A stretch of 64,000 nucleotides of DNA from Streptomyces coeruleorubidus (lineage in GTDB: Bacteria > Actinomycetota > Actinomycetes > Streptomycetales > Streptomycetaceae). The notes beneath the pieces were generated by a model, which saw only the letters and a list, made by a program, of their open reading frames with translations, made no database searches and had not been told where the DNA came from. Location: NCBI RefSeq assembly GCF_028885415.1, contig NZ_CP118527.1, positions 4,836,001-4,900,000 of the forward strand, read 5' to 3'. The first letter of the stretch is position 1, and each line of letters starts with the position of its first letter. This document shows positions 43,111 through 51,238 of this stretch, piece by piece. Made by a program: the position numbers and the translations under genes.

Positions 43111-44592
43111 TCAGGTCTGCGCCATGTCCACGAACCGCGAGTAGTGACCCTGGAAGGCGACCGTGATCGTCGCCGTCGGGCCGTTTCGGTGCTTGGCCAC
43201 GATCAGGTCGGCCTCGCCCGCGCGCGGCGACTCCTTCTCGTAGGCGTCCTCACGGTGGAGCAGGATGACCATGTCGGCGTCCTGCTCGATGGAACCGGAC
43301 TCACGCAGGTCGGAGACCATCGGCTTCTTGTCCGTGCGCTGCTCGGGACCACGGTTCAGCTGGGAGAGCGCGATGACCGGGATCTCCAGCTCCTTGGCCA
43401 GCAGCTTGAGGTTACGGGACATGTCCGAGACCTCCTGCTGACGGCTCTCGGACCGCTTGGAACCACCGGACTGCATCAGCTGGAGGTAGTCGATGACCAC
43501 CAGCCGGAGGTCGTTGCGCTGCTTGAGGCGGCGGCACTTGGCACGGATCTCCATCATCGACAGGTTCGGGGAGTCGTCGATGTAGAGCGGGGCCGCCGAG
43601 ACGTCCGGCATCCGCCGGGCCAGGCGCGTCCAGTCCTCGTCCGTCATCGTGCCGGACCGCATGTGATGCAGAGCGACCCGGGCCTCGGCGGACAGCAGAC
43701 GCATCGCGATCTCGTTGCGCCCCATTTCGAGCGAGAAGATCACGCTCGGCAGGTTGTTCTTGATCGAGGCGGCCCGCGCGAAGTCCAGCGCGAGCGTCGA
43801 CTTACCCATGGCGGGACGCGCGGCGATGACGATCATCTGGCCCGGGTGCAGCCCGTTGGTGAGCGAGTCGAAGTCCGTGAACCCCGTGGGCACACCGGTC
43901 ATCTCGCCGCTGCGCGAGCCGATCGCCTCGATCTCGTCGAGCGCGCCCTCCATGATGTCGCCGAGCGGCAGATAGTCCTCGCTGGTGCGCTGCTCGGTGA
44001 CCGCGTAGACCTCCGCCTGGGCGCGGTTGACGATCTCGTCGACGTCGTCGTCGGCCGCGTATCCCATCTGCGTGATGCGCGTACCCGCCTCGACCAGGCG
44101 GCGCAGTACGGCCCGCTCGTGGACGATCTCCGCGTAGTAGGCGGCATTGGCGGCCGTGGGCACCGTCTGGACGAGGGTGTGCAGATACGAGGCCCCGCCG
44201 ACCTTGTTGATCTCGCCGCGCTTGGTGAGTTCGGCGGCGATAGTGATGGGGTCGGCCGGCTCGCCCTTGGCGTAGACATCGAGGACGGCCTGGTAGATCG
44301 TCTCGTGGGCGGGCTTGTAGAAGTCGTGGCCCTTGAGGATCTCGACGACGTCGGCGATGGCGTCCTTGGAGAGCAGCATGCCGCCGAGGACGGACTGCTC
44401 TGCCTCGATGTCCTGCGGTGGTACTCGCTCGAACGCCGGGCCGGCGTCGCCGTCCCATGCCCCGCTGTCCCGGCCGCGCTCGTGCTGCTCGTCGCGGCCC
44501 CGGGCTCCGTCGCCACGTCGGCGGGAGGCGGGCAGACGATCACTGGGACCGCTGTCGGCCCACGGGTCGTCCAAGGGCTCGGAAATGCTCAC
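43111..44592 (-). CDS. dnaB: replicative DNA helicase DnaB
   Basis: 493 residues, a complete DnaB. N-terminal domain: PPQDIEAEQSVLGGMLLSKDAIADVVEILKGHDFY. RecA-like motor: PTGFTDFDSLTNGLHPGQMIVIAARPAMGKSTLAL (Walker A), VVIDYLQLM (Walker B) and QLNRGPEQRTDKKPMVSDLRESGSIEQDADMV. The first ~50 residues are a charged Arg/Asp/Gly-rich extension. DnaB unwinds DNA at the replication fork as a hexamer. It has a GTG start with GGAGGAGGT upstream. The gene end is the insertion point of the Tn7-like element. Confidence 0.97.
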   Translation of the reverse strand: MSISEPLDDPWADSGPSDRLPASRRRGDGARGRDEQHERGRDSGAWDGDAGPAFERVPPQDIEAEQSVLGGMLLSKDAIADVVEILKGHDFYKPAHETIYQAVLDVYAKGEPADPITIAAELTKRGEINKVGGASYLHTLVQTVPTAANAAYYAEIVHERAVLRRLVEAGTRITQMGYAADDDVDEIVNRAQAEVYAVTEQRTSEDYLPLGDIMEGALDEIEAIGSRSGEMTGVPTGFTDFDSLTNGLHPGQMIVIAARPAMGKSTLALDFARAASIKNNLPSVIFSLEMGRNEIAMRLLSAEARVALHHMRSGTMTDEDWTRLARRMPDVSAAPLYIDDSPNLSMMEIRAKCRRLKQRNDLRLVVIDYLQLMQSGGSKRSESRQQEVSDMSRNLKLLAKELEIPVIALSQLNRGPEQRTDKKPMVSDLRESGSIEQDADMVILLHREDAYEKESPRAGEADLIVAKHRNGPTATITVAFQGHYSRFVDMAQT

Positions 44593-45052
44593 CGAGCCAC
44601 CTCCTCCCGTCCGCCGCAGCAGACCTCGCCGTGCCCCTCTTTTCTACGGCACGGCACTGACAAATGAGACGCCCAACTCCGGTTAGCCAGCGCCGGTTTT
44701 GTACTGATTTGAAAACCGGCGGACGGAGCGGGCGCCGGACCACGTTAGGCCTGTCGGCACCGTCAGCCAATCTGGTTATCCACAGGCCATGTGGACGACA
44801 GCCCAGATGCTGTGGAGAACTCCTCAAAACCTGTGCACGACCCGGTGGACAGGCCTGTGAACAAGCATCGAGCCGCCTCGAAGAGATGACTCTGACCTGC
44901 AGTTTTACCGTCCACCGGCTGTGCAGAAGAAAAACTTCCCCAACCGGCGCAAGATCGCTTCGAATGGTGCACAGCAGTGCGCACCGCTGGACGGAAGGTA
45001 AGGGGTGTAAAAGCTTTGCATCTCTTACCTGTGGACGATTAGATTGGTGCAC
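44593..45052. promoter_or_regulatory. dnaB/MATE divergent promoter region with DnaA-box-like sites
   Basis: 460 bp without a gene. DnaA-box-like 9-mers: TTATCCACA at 44776-44784 (plus), TCGTCCACA at 44790-44798 (minus), TTCTCCACA at 44811-44819 (minus) and TCGTCCACA at 45030-45038 (minus). Only the first is a close match. DnaA control of dnaB is inferred. Confidence 0.5.
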
Positions 45053-46390
45053 ATGACACAGGCCCCCGCGCGCCGCCGAGCCGGCCGGAGACAGCACGAC
45101 CGAGAGATCGTCGCGTTGGCCGTGCCGGCCTTCGGCTCCCTCGTCGCCGAGCCGCTCTTCCTCATGGCCGACACCGCCATCGTGGGCCATCTGGGCACAG
45201 CCCAACTCGCCGGCCTCGGCGTCGCCTCCGCCCTGCTGATGACCGCCGTCAGCGTCTTCGTCTTCCTCGCCTACGCCACGACAGCGGCGGTCGCCCGTCG
45301 TGTCGGCGCAGGTGATCTCCAGGCCGCCATCCGTCAGGGCATGGACGGCATCTGGCTGGCACTGCTCCTCGGCGCTGCCGTCGTCGCCGTCCTCCTGCCG
45401 ACGGCGTCCGCCGTCGTGGACCTCTTCGGCGCCTCGGACGCGGCGGCTCCCTACGCGATCACGTACCTGCGCATCTCCGCGCTCGGCATACCGGCCATGC
45501 TCATCGTCCTCGCCGCCACCGGAGTGCTGCGCGGCCTCCAGGACACCAAGACCCCTCTCTACGTGGCCATCGCCGGCTTCGTCGCCAACGGCGCTCTCAA
45601 CGTGGGGCTCGTCTACGGCGCCGACCTGGGGATCGCCGGCTCCGCCTGGGGCACTGTCATCGCCCAGTGGGGAATGGCCGTGGTCTATCTCGCGGTGGTT
45701 CTGCGCGGTGCGCGCAAGCACGGTGCCTCGCTTCGCCCGGACGCCGCCGGGATCAGGGCCTCCGCACAGGCCGGTGTGCCCCTGCTGGTCCGCACTCTCT
45801 CCCTGCGGGCGATCCTGATGATCGCCACGGCGGTCGCCGCCCGTCTCGGGGATGCCGACATCGCCGCACACCAGATCATCCTGTCCCTGTGGAGCCTGCT
45901 CGCCTTCGCCCTAGACGCCATCGCCATCGCGGGACAGGCCATCATCGGGCGCTACCTCGGAGCCGGTGACGCACAAGGTGCCCGCGACGCATGCCGTCGC
46001 ATGGTCGAGTGGGGGATCGCCGTCGGAGTCGTCCTGGGCGTTCTGGTCGTCATCACCCGCCCGGCGTTCCTGCCCCTGTTCACCAGTGACTCCGCGGTCA
46101 AGGACGTGGCACTGCCCGCCCTGCTCATCGTCGCCCTCTCACAGCCGATCTCCGGCATCGTCTTCGTCCTGGACGGAGTCCTGATGGGCGCCGGCGACGG
46201 CCCCTATCTGGCCTGGGCGATGCTGCTCACTCTGGCGGTCTTCACCCCAGTCGCTCTGCTGGTGCCGGTGCTGGGCGGTGGGCTCACCGCTCTCTGGGCC
46301 ACCATGACGCTGATGATGACCGTGCGGATGCTGACGCTGTGGCTCCGGACCCGCTCGGGCCGCTGGATCGTGACGGGCGCGACCCGCTGA
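45053..46390 (+). CDS. MATE-family efflux transporter (DinF type)
   Basis: 445 residues counted from an upstream GTG; 442 from the chosen ATG. About twelve membrane helices; LAVPAFGSLVAEPLFLMADTAIVGHLGTAQLAGLGVAS is the DinF-subfamily start and IAGQAIIGRYLGAGDAQGAR the second-half repeat. It couples export of cationic drugs or metabolites to a proton or sodium gradient. Conserved next to dnaB in Streptomyces. Ends in a parS-plus-terminator cassette shared with the convergent ribosomal operon. Confidence 0.92.
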   Translation: MTQAPARRRAGRRQHDREIVALAVPAFGSLVAEPLFLMADTAIVGHLGTAQLAGLGVASALLMTAVSVFVFLAYATTAAVARRVGAGDLQAAIRQGMDGIWLALLLGAAVVAVLLPTASAVVDLFGASDAAAPYAITYLRISALGIPAMLIVLAATGVLRGLQDTKTPLYVAIAGFVANGALNVGLVYGADLGIAGSAWGTVIAQWGMAVVYLAVVLRGARKHGASLRPDAAGIRASAQAGVPLLVRTLSLRAILMIATAVAARLGDADIAAHQIILSLWSLLAFALDAIAIAGQAIIGRYLGAGDAQGARDACRRMVEWGIAVGVVLGVLVVITRPAFLPLFTSDSAVKDVALPALLIVALSQPISGIVFVLDGVLMGAGDGPYLAWAMLLTLAVFTPVALLVPVLGGGLTALWATMTLMMTVRMLTLWLRTRSGRWIVTGATR

Positions 46391-46415
46391 CCCTCGGACT
46401 TGGTCCTCACTAACT

Positions 46416-46429
46416 GTTTCACGTGAAAC
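46416..46429. promoter_or_regulatory. parS site (perfect)
   Basis: Exact GTTTCACGTGAAAC, one base before the strong terminator stem between the convergent MATE and rplI genes. Confidence 0.9.
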
Positions 46430-46430
46430 G

Positions 46431-46468
46431 GCGATGGGGTCGCACCCCGAAGGGTGCGACCCCATCGC
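46431..46468. terminator. bidirectional terminator hairpin
   Basis: Perfect 17-bp stem GCGATGGGGTCGCACCC with its complement, loop CGAA (46448-46451). It separates the convergent MATE gene and rplI operon. Confidence 0.9.
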
Positions 46469-46492
46469 TCACTGCCTCAGCGAGCGCGGCAC

Positions 46493-46939
46493 TCAGGCCG
46501 CGACGACCTCGATGTTGACCTTGGCGGCAACCTCGGGGTGCAGACGCACGGACGTCTCGTGAGCACCGAGCGTCTTGATCGGCGAGCCCAGCTCGATGCG
46601 GCGCTTGTCGACCTCGGGGCCACCGGAAGCCTTGATCGCGGAAGCGATGTCGGCTGGGGTGACGGAACCGAAGAGACGACCGGCGTCGCCGGAGCGGACA
46701 GCCAGGCGGACCTTGACGCCCTCGAGCTGGGCCTTCACCTGGTTGGCCTGCTCGATGGTCTGGATCTCGTGGATCTTGCGAGCACGACGGATCTGCTCGA
46801 CGTCCTTCTCGCCACCCTTGGTCCAGCGGATAGCGAACTTCCGCGGGATCAGGTAGTTGCGAGCGTAACCGTCCTTGACGTCGACGACGTCGCCCGCGGC
46901 ACCGAGGCCGGAGACCTCGTGGGTGAGGATGATCTTCAT
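46493..46939 (-). CDS. rplI: 50S ribosomal protein L9
   Basis: 148 residues, [37 protein letters not shown] is the L9 N-domain signature; a long helix then links to the C-domain ([19 protein letters not shown]). L9 binds 23S rRNA domain V and helps keep reading frame. Last gene of rpsF-ssb-rpsR-rplI. GGGTG before the ATG. Confidence 0.98.
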   Translation of the reverse strand: MKIILTHEVSGLGAAGDVVDVKDGYARNYLIPRKFAIRWTKGGEKDVEQIRRARKIHEIQTIEQANQVKAQLEGVKVRLAVRSGDAGRLFGSVTPADIASAIKASGGPEVDKRRIELGSPIKTLGAHETSVRLHPEVAAKVNIEVVAA

Positions 46940-46957
46940 GTGTCGGTCACCCTTCCC

Positions 46958-47194
46958 TTATCGCGCGGTGGAGGTGTAGGGCAGCAGCGCCATCTCACGG
47001 CTGTTCTTGACGGCCGTGGCGACGTCACGCTGGTGCTGCGTGCAGTTGCCGGTCACGCGGCGGGCACGGATCTTGCCGCGGTCGGAAATGAACTTCCGCA
47101 GCATGTTCGTGTCCTTGTAGTCCACGTACGTGACCTTGTCCTTGCAGAAAGCGCAGACCTTCTTCTTCGGCTTGCGCACAGGCGGCTTCGCCAT
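46958..47194 (-). CDS. rpsR: 30S ribosomal protein S18
   Basis: 78 residues, with [66 protein letters not shown]. The CxxC in the N-terminus (CAFC) together with C at GNC marks the zinc-binding (C+) form of S18. Streptomyces can hold a second, zinc-independent S18 regulated by Zur. Starts at ATG after AGGAG. Lies between ssb and rplI in the standard operon. Confidence 0.98.
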   Translation of the reverse strand: MAKPPVRKPKKKVCAFCKDKVTYVDYKDTNMLRKFISDRGKIRARRVTGNCTQHQRDVATAVKNSREMALLPYTSTAR

Positions 47195-47238
47195 GGTGTA
47201 TCTCCTGTGTGATCAAGAAGTTGGGGTGCGAGCCCGCC

Positions 47239-47835
47239 CTAGAAGGGGGGCTCGTCCGAGTAGCCGCCGCCCTGCTGGCCGCCGCCGGAGCCACCGCCCC
47301 AGCCGCCGCCACCGCCACCGCCCTGGTTGCCACCGGCGGGAGCGCCGGTCGCCCACGGGTCGTCAGCGGGAGCGCCGCCGCCCTGCTGGCCGCCACCGGG
47401 GCCGCCGCCCCAGCCGCCGCCACCCTGGCCGCCACCGCCACCGCCGCCGTAGCCGCCCTGGCCACCGCGGCCGGTGGTCTTGGTGACCTTGGCCGTGGCG
47501 TTGCGCAGGCTGGCGCCGACTTCCTCGACGTCCAGCTCGTAGACCGTGCGCTTGACGCCCTCACGGTCCTCGTAGGACCGCTGCTTCAGCCGGCCCTGCA
47601 CGATGACGCGCATGCCTCGCTGGAGCGACTCGGCGACGTTCTCCGCCGCCTGACGCCAGACCGAGCAGGTCAGGAAGAGGCTCTCGCCGTCCTTCCACTC
47701 GTTCGTCTGGCGGTCGAAGGTGCGGGGAGTGGACGCGACACGGAACTTCGCGACGGCCGCACCGGAGGGGGTGAAGCGCAGCTCGGGGTCGTCGACAAGA
47801 TTGCCGACCACCGTGATGACGGTCTCGCCTGCCAT
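47239..47835 (-). CDS. ssb: single-stranded DNA-binding protein
   Basis: 198 residues. N-terminal OB fold (1-~110): [78 protein letters not shown]. Residues ~120-190 are an extended Gly/Gln-rich linker; the acidic tip SDEPPF ends the protein and would bind partner proteins. SSB coats single strands in replication and repair. This is the replicative-type ssbA in the rpsF operon, with GAGAGG before the ATG. Confidence 0.97.
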   Translation of the reverse strand: MAGETVITVVGNLVDDPELRFTPSGAAVAKFRVASTPRTFDRQTNEWKDGESLFLTCSVWRQAAENVAESLQRGMRVIVQGRLKQRSYEDREGVKRTVYELDVEEVGASLRNATAKVTKTTGRGGQGGYGGGGGGGQGGGGWGGGPGGGQQGGGAPADDPWATGAPAGGNQGGGGGGGWGGGSGGGQQGGGYSDEPPF

Positions 47836-47906
47836 GGGGGAACCTCTCGGCGGGTTTGCTCTGGCTGCTTGCTACTCGAATCCCGGAATCAGCTGAGCGT
47901 GTGGGC

Positions 47907-48197
47907 TCAGTGCATCTCGGGACGGAGGACCTTGGTCCGGAGGACCGACTCGTTCAGGTTCATCTGGCGGTCGAGCTCCTTGACGACCGCAGGCTCGGCC
48001 TGCAGGTCGATGACCGAGTAGATGCCCTCAGGCTTCTTCTTGATCTCGTACGCGAGACGACGACGGCCCCAGGTGTCGACCTTCTCGACCTTTCCGCCGC
48101 CGTCACGGACGACAGAGAGGAAGTTCTCGATCAGCGGGGAGACAGCGCGCTCCTCGACGTCGGGGTCGAGGATGACCATCACCTCGTAGTGACGCAT
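47907..48197 (-). CDS. rpsF: 30S ribosomal protein S6
   Basis: 96 residues: [94 protein letters not shown]. It is the classic S6 sequence; S6 pairs with S18 in the 30S platform. First gene of the rpsF-ssb-rpsR-rplI operon; the start has a near-perfect AAAGGAGGT. The frame extends upstream but without coding character. Confidence 0.98.
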   Translation of the reverse strand: MRHYEVMVILDPDVEERAVSPLIENFLSVVRDGGGKVEKVDTWGRRRLAYEIKKKPEGIYSVIDLQAEPAVVKELDRQMNLNESVLRTKVLRPEMH

Positions 48198-48460
48198 GTG
48201 GAACCCACCTCCTTTGGACTCAGCGGCCACGGTCGTTCCGTGGCAGGAGGGTTGTGATGCGTAGCAACGGTATCGGCCACCACTGACAGTCGGGGGTTCT
48301 GTGGAGAAACCCCTGCCGTGACATGGGCAGACACCGGTGCGGACGGTACAGAGTACCCGCACAGCGGCTTGCGGTTGAAATCCGGCCGCCAGGGCAGCCA
48401 ATCTGTACACATCGGGTGTGTATGGCGCTACGATGCGCCGACTTTCGCAGGAGGTGCCCT

Positions 48461-48778
48461 ATGGCACAGGCATTGCGACCCAACACCGCCGGCGGCCTCT
48501 TCGCCACGGACGGCAAGCCCCACCCCCTCCAGGACACCCTGCTCGCGGTGACCCTGGTGCTGGGCATCACGTCGTTCATCACGGCACTGGTCGACGAGGA
48601 CCTGCATCTGCTGAGCTCCTGGACCGGCCTGGTGGGCATTCTCACCGGTGCGTACGGCCAGTGGGTCTCGGAGACGACGAGGGAGCGCTTCGGCCTGATC
48701 CTCGGCCTCGGTGCCGCGGGCGTCGGGTTCTTCCTGGGCATGGCGCACGGCGGTCTCTTCGGCGGTCTCATCGACTGA
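48461..48778 (+). CDS. small three-helix membrane protein
   Basis: 105 residues: MAQALRPNTAGGLFATDGKPHPLQDTLLAVTLVLGITSFITALV, then LLSSWTGLVGILTGAYGQWVS and FGLILGLGAAGVGFFLGMAHGGLFGGLID. About three membrane segments. Widespread in Streptomyces as a hypothetical; function unknown. The ATG has GGAGGTG 6 nt upstream. Divergent from rpsF and followed by a terminator. Confidence 0.85.
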   Translation: MAQALRPNTAGGLFATDGKPHPLQDTLLAVTLVLGITSFITALVDEDLHLLSSWTGLVGILTGAYGQWVSETTRERFGLILGLGAAGVGFFLGMAHGGLFGGLID

Positions 48779-48810
48779 CGCCAGGGACATCCTTCTGAAC
48801 ACCGGGTGAC

Positions 48811-48835
48811 GCCCCGGCCGCCCACGGGCCGGGGC
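48811..48835 (+). terminator. hairpin terminator
   Basis: GCCCCGGCC (48811-48819) pairs with GGCCGGGGC (48827-48835), loop of 7. Follows the small membrane protein gene. Confidence 0.7.
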
Positions 48836-48943
48836 GAAGGTTCCGTACGCCCAACCGGCGCGCATCCAAGGCGCAGTAGGCTTCGCGCGAGAGCCGGAGC
48901 CCCTGACCCTATGGGGACACACCAGCCCGAGGAGCGCCCCGAA

Positions 48944-50065
48944 ATGAGCCTGACCCTGAGGACCATCAGTCGCGAGCAGCATCTGGCCTACATCCAGAGC
49001 CTGCCGTCGGCGAGCCACATGCAGGTCCCGGCCTGGGCTGACGTCAAGGCGGAGTGGCGCTCCGAGAACCTCGGGTGGTTCGACGACAGGACGGGCGAGC
49101 TGGTCGGTGCGGGTCTGGTCCTCTACCGGCAGCTTCCCAAGATCAAGCGCTACCTCGCCTATCTGCCCGAGGGCCCGGTCATCAACTGGTTCGCGCCGAA
49201 TCTCCAGGACTGGATCGAGCCGATGCTGGCGCACCTGAAGCAGCAGGGCGCCTTCTCGGTGAAGATGGGTCCGCCGGTGGTCATCCGGCGCTGGGAGGCC
49301 ACCTCCATCAAGCAGGGCATCCAGAACCCCGACGTGAAGCGGCTGCGCGACATCGAGGCCGACCACATCGAGCCGCGCGCCTTCGAGGTCGCCGACAAGC
49401 TGCGCCGCATGGGCTGGCAGCAGGGCGAGGACGGCGGCGCCGGCTTCGGCGACGTCCAGCCCCGCTACGTCTTCCAGGTACCGCTGGCCAACCGCTCCCT
49501 GGAAGAGGTCCACAAGAACTTCAACCAGCTGTGGCGCCGCAACATCAAGAAGGCCGAGAAGGCCGGCGTCGAGGTCGTCCAGGGCGGCTACCAGGACCTC
49601 GAGGAATGGCAGCGGCTGTACGAGATCACGGCCGTGCGCGACCACTTCCGGCCGCGCCCGCTGTCGTACTTCCAGCGCATGTGGACGGCCCTCAACAGCG
49701 AGGACCCCAACCGCATGCGGCTGTACTTCGCCCGGCACAACGGCGTGAACCTCTCGGCGGCGACGATGCTGATCGTCGGCGGGCACGTCTGGTACTCCTA
49801 CGGCGCCTCCGACAACATCGGCCGCGAGGTCCGGCCCTCGAACGCGATGCAGTGGCGGATGCTGCGCGACGCCTACGCGCTCGGCGCCACCGTCTACGAC
49901 CTGCGCGGTATCTCCGACTCGCTGGACGAGACCGACCACCTCTTCGGCCTGATCCAGTTCAAGGTGGGCACGGGCGGGCAGGCCGCCGAGTACCTCGGCG
50001 AGTGGGACTTCCCGCTGAACAAGCTGCTGCACAAGGCGCTCGACATCTACATGTCGCGCCGCTGA
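48944..50065 (+). CDS. femX: FemX-like peptidoglycan bridge aminoacyltransferase
   Basis: 373 residues of the FemABX family: HMQVPAWADVKAEWRSENLGWFDD near the start, the two GNAT-like halves, and VWYSYGASDNIGREVRPSNAMQWRMLRDAYALGATVYDLRGISDSLDETDHLFGLIQFKVGTGG, a strongly diagnostic block. FemX uses glycyl-tRNA to attach the first Gly of the peptidoglycan bridge to the L-Lys/DAP stem; Streptomyces has a Gly bridge. Start at MSLTLRT with GAGGAGCG upstream. The alanine racemase-like gene follows by 65 bp, a likely co-transcribed partner. Confidence 0.93.
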   Translation: MSLTLRTISREQHLAYIQSLPSASHMQVPAWADVKAEWRSENLGWFDDRTGELVGAGLVLYRQLPKIKRYLAYLPEGPVINWFAPNLQDWIEPMLAHLKQQGAFSVKMGPPVVIRRWEATSIKQGIQNPDVKRLRDIEADHIEPRAFEVADKLRRMGWQQGEDGGAGFGDVQPRYVFQVPLANRSLEEVHKNFNQLWRRNIKKAEKAGVEVVQGGYQDLEEWQRLYEITAVRDHFRPRPLSYFQRMWTALNSEDPNRMRLYFARHNGVNLSAATMLIVGGHVWYSYGASDNIGREVRPSNAMQWRMLRDAYALGATVYDLRGISDSLDETDHLFGLIQFKVGTGGQAAEYLGEWDFPLNKLLHKALDIYMSRR

Positions 50066-50130
50066 TGTCACCTTCAGTGCTTCCATACCTCTGATACACG
50101 GCAACCACGAGAAAGGTTCCAGGTCCGGCC

Positions 50131-51162
50131 ATGGCGCTCACGCTCTACGTCGACACCGCGCGCTGGCGGGCGCACCACAAGCACGTGCAGGAGCAGTTCC
50201 CGGGCCTCGTGCCGGTCTGCAAGGGCAACGGCTACGGCTTCGGGCACGAGCGGCTGGCGGAGGAGGCCACACGGCTGGGCTCGGACGTCCTCGCCGTCGG
50301 CACGACGTACGAGGCCGCCCGGATCAAGGACTGGTTCGGCGGTGACCTGCTCGTGCTGACGCCGTACCGGCGCGGCGAGGAGCCCGTGCCCCTGCCGGAC
50401 CGGGTCATCCGCTCGGTGTCGTCGATAGACGGCGTGTACGGCCTCGTCGGTGCCCGCGTGGTGATCGAGGTGATGTCCTCGATGAAGCGGCACGGCATCG
50501 GCGAGCAGGATCTGCCTCAGTTGCACGCCGCCATCGAGAACGTCCGCCTGGAAGGCTTCGCGATCCACCTCCCGCTGGACCGCACCGACGGCTCGGACGC
50601 GGTCGAGGAGGTCATCGGCTGGATGGACCGGCTGCGCGCCGCCCGGCTGCCTCTGCACACCATGTTCGTCAGCCACCTCAAGGCCGAGGAACTCATCCGG
50701 CTCCAGCAGCAGTTCCCGCAGACCCGGTTCCGTGCCCGCATCGGCACGCGGCTGTGGCTGGGGGACCACGATGCCACCGAGTACCGCGGGGCGGTCCTGG
50801 ACGTCACGCGCGTGGCCAAGGGCGAGCGCTTCGGCTACCGCCAGCAGAAGGCGGCCTCCGACGGCTTCCTGGTGGTCGTGGCGGGCGGTACGTCGCACGG
50901 GGTGGGCCTGGAGGCCCCCAAGGCGCTGCACGGCGTCATGCCGCGTGCCAAGGGCGTCGCCCGGGCCGGCCTCGCGACGGTCAACCGGAACCTTTCTCCG
51001 TTCGTCTGGGGCGGCAAGCAGCGCTGGTTCGCCGAGCCGCCGCACATGCAGGTCTCGATCCTGTTCGTGCCCGCGGACGCGCCGGAGCCGAAGGTCGGCG
51101 AGGAGCTCGTGGCCCATCTGCGGCACACCACCACGCAGTTCGACCGGATCGTGGACCGCTGA
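50131..51162 (+). CDS. alanine racemase-family PLP protein
   Basis: 343 residues of the alanine racemase fold: N-terminal barrel with PLP lysine K31 in CKGNGYGFG, then RIGTRLWLGDHDATEYRGAVLDV and a C-terminal beta domain with GGTSHGVGLEAPK. It differs from Alr: the usual catalytic Tyr motif (SMDQ..) is not evident, so activity and substrate are uncertain. Lying just behind femX, it may serve peptidoglycan precursor metabolism. Start at MALTLYVD; AAAGG is 20 nt upstream. Confidence 0.82.
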   Translation: MALTLYVDTARWRAHHKHVQEQFPGLVPVCKGNGYGFGHERLAEEATRLGSDVLAVGTTYEAARIKDWFGGDLLVLTPYRRGEEPVPLPDRVIRSVSSIDGVYGLVGARVVIEVMSSMKRHGIGEQDLPQLHAAIENVRLEGFAIHLPLDRTDGSDAVEEVIGWMDRLRAARLPLHTMFVSHLKAEELIRLQQQFPQTRFRARIGTRLWLGDHDATEYRGAVLDVTRVAKGERFGYRQQKAASDGFLVVVAGGTSHGVGLEAPKALHGVMPRAKGVARAGLATVNRNLSPFVWGGKQRWFAEPPHMQVSILFVPADAPEPKVGEELVAHLRHTTTQFDRIVDR

Positions 51163-51193
51163 GGGCACTCACCGACGGGTCCAGCACAGCAAG

Positions 51194-51225
51194 AAGGCCG
51201 TACACGGTTTCCCGTGTACGGCCTT
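51194..51225. terminator. bidirectional terminator hairpin
   Basis: Perfect 14-bp stem AAGGCCGTACACGG/CCGTGTACGGCCTT, loop TTTC. Followed by TTCGCG rather than a U-tract. Between the convergent PLP-protein and mannosyltransferase genes. Confidence 0.85.
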
Positions 51226-51238
51226 TCGCGTCGTTCAC

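Noticed and set aside
44593..45052. oriC
   Set aside because: Only one good DnaA box and a few weak ones; Streptomyces oriC has about twenty and lies between dnaA and dnaN, which are absent.
47255..47480. Tandem DNA repeat in the Gly-rich region of ssb
   Set aside because: It is codon-level repetition of the SSB linker (GGxG), normal for actinobacterial SSB, with no regular DNA unit.
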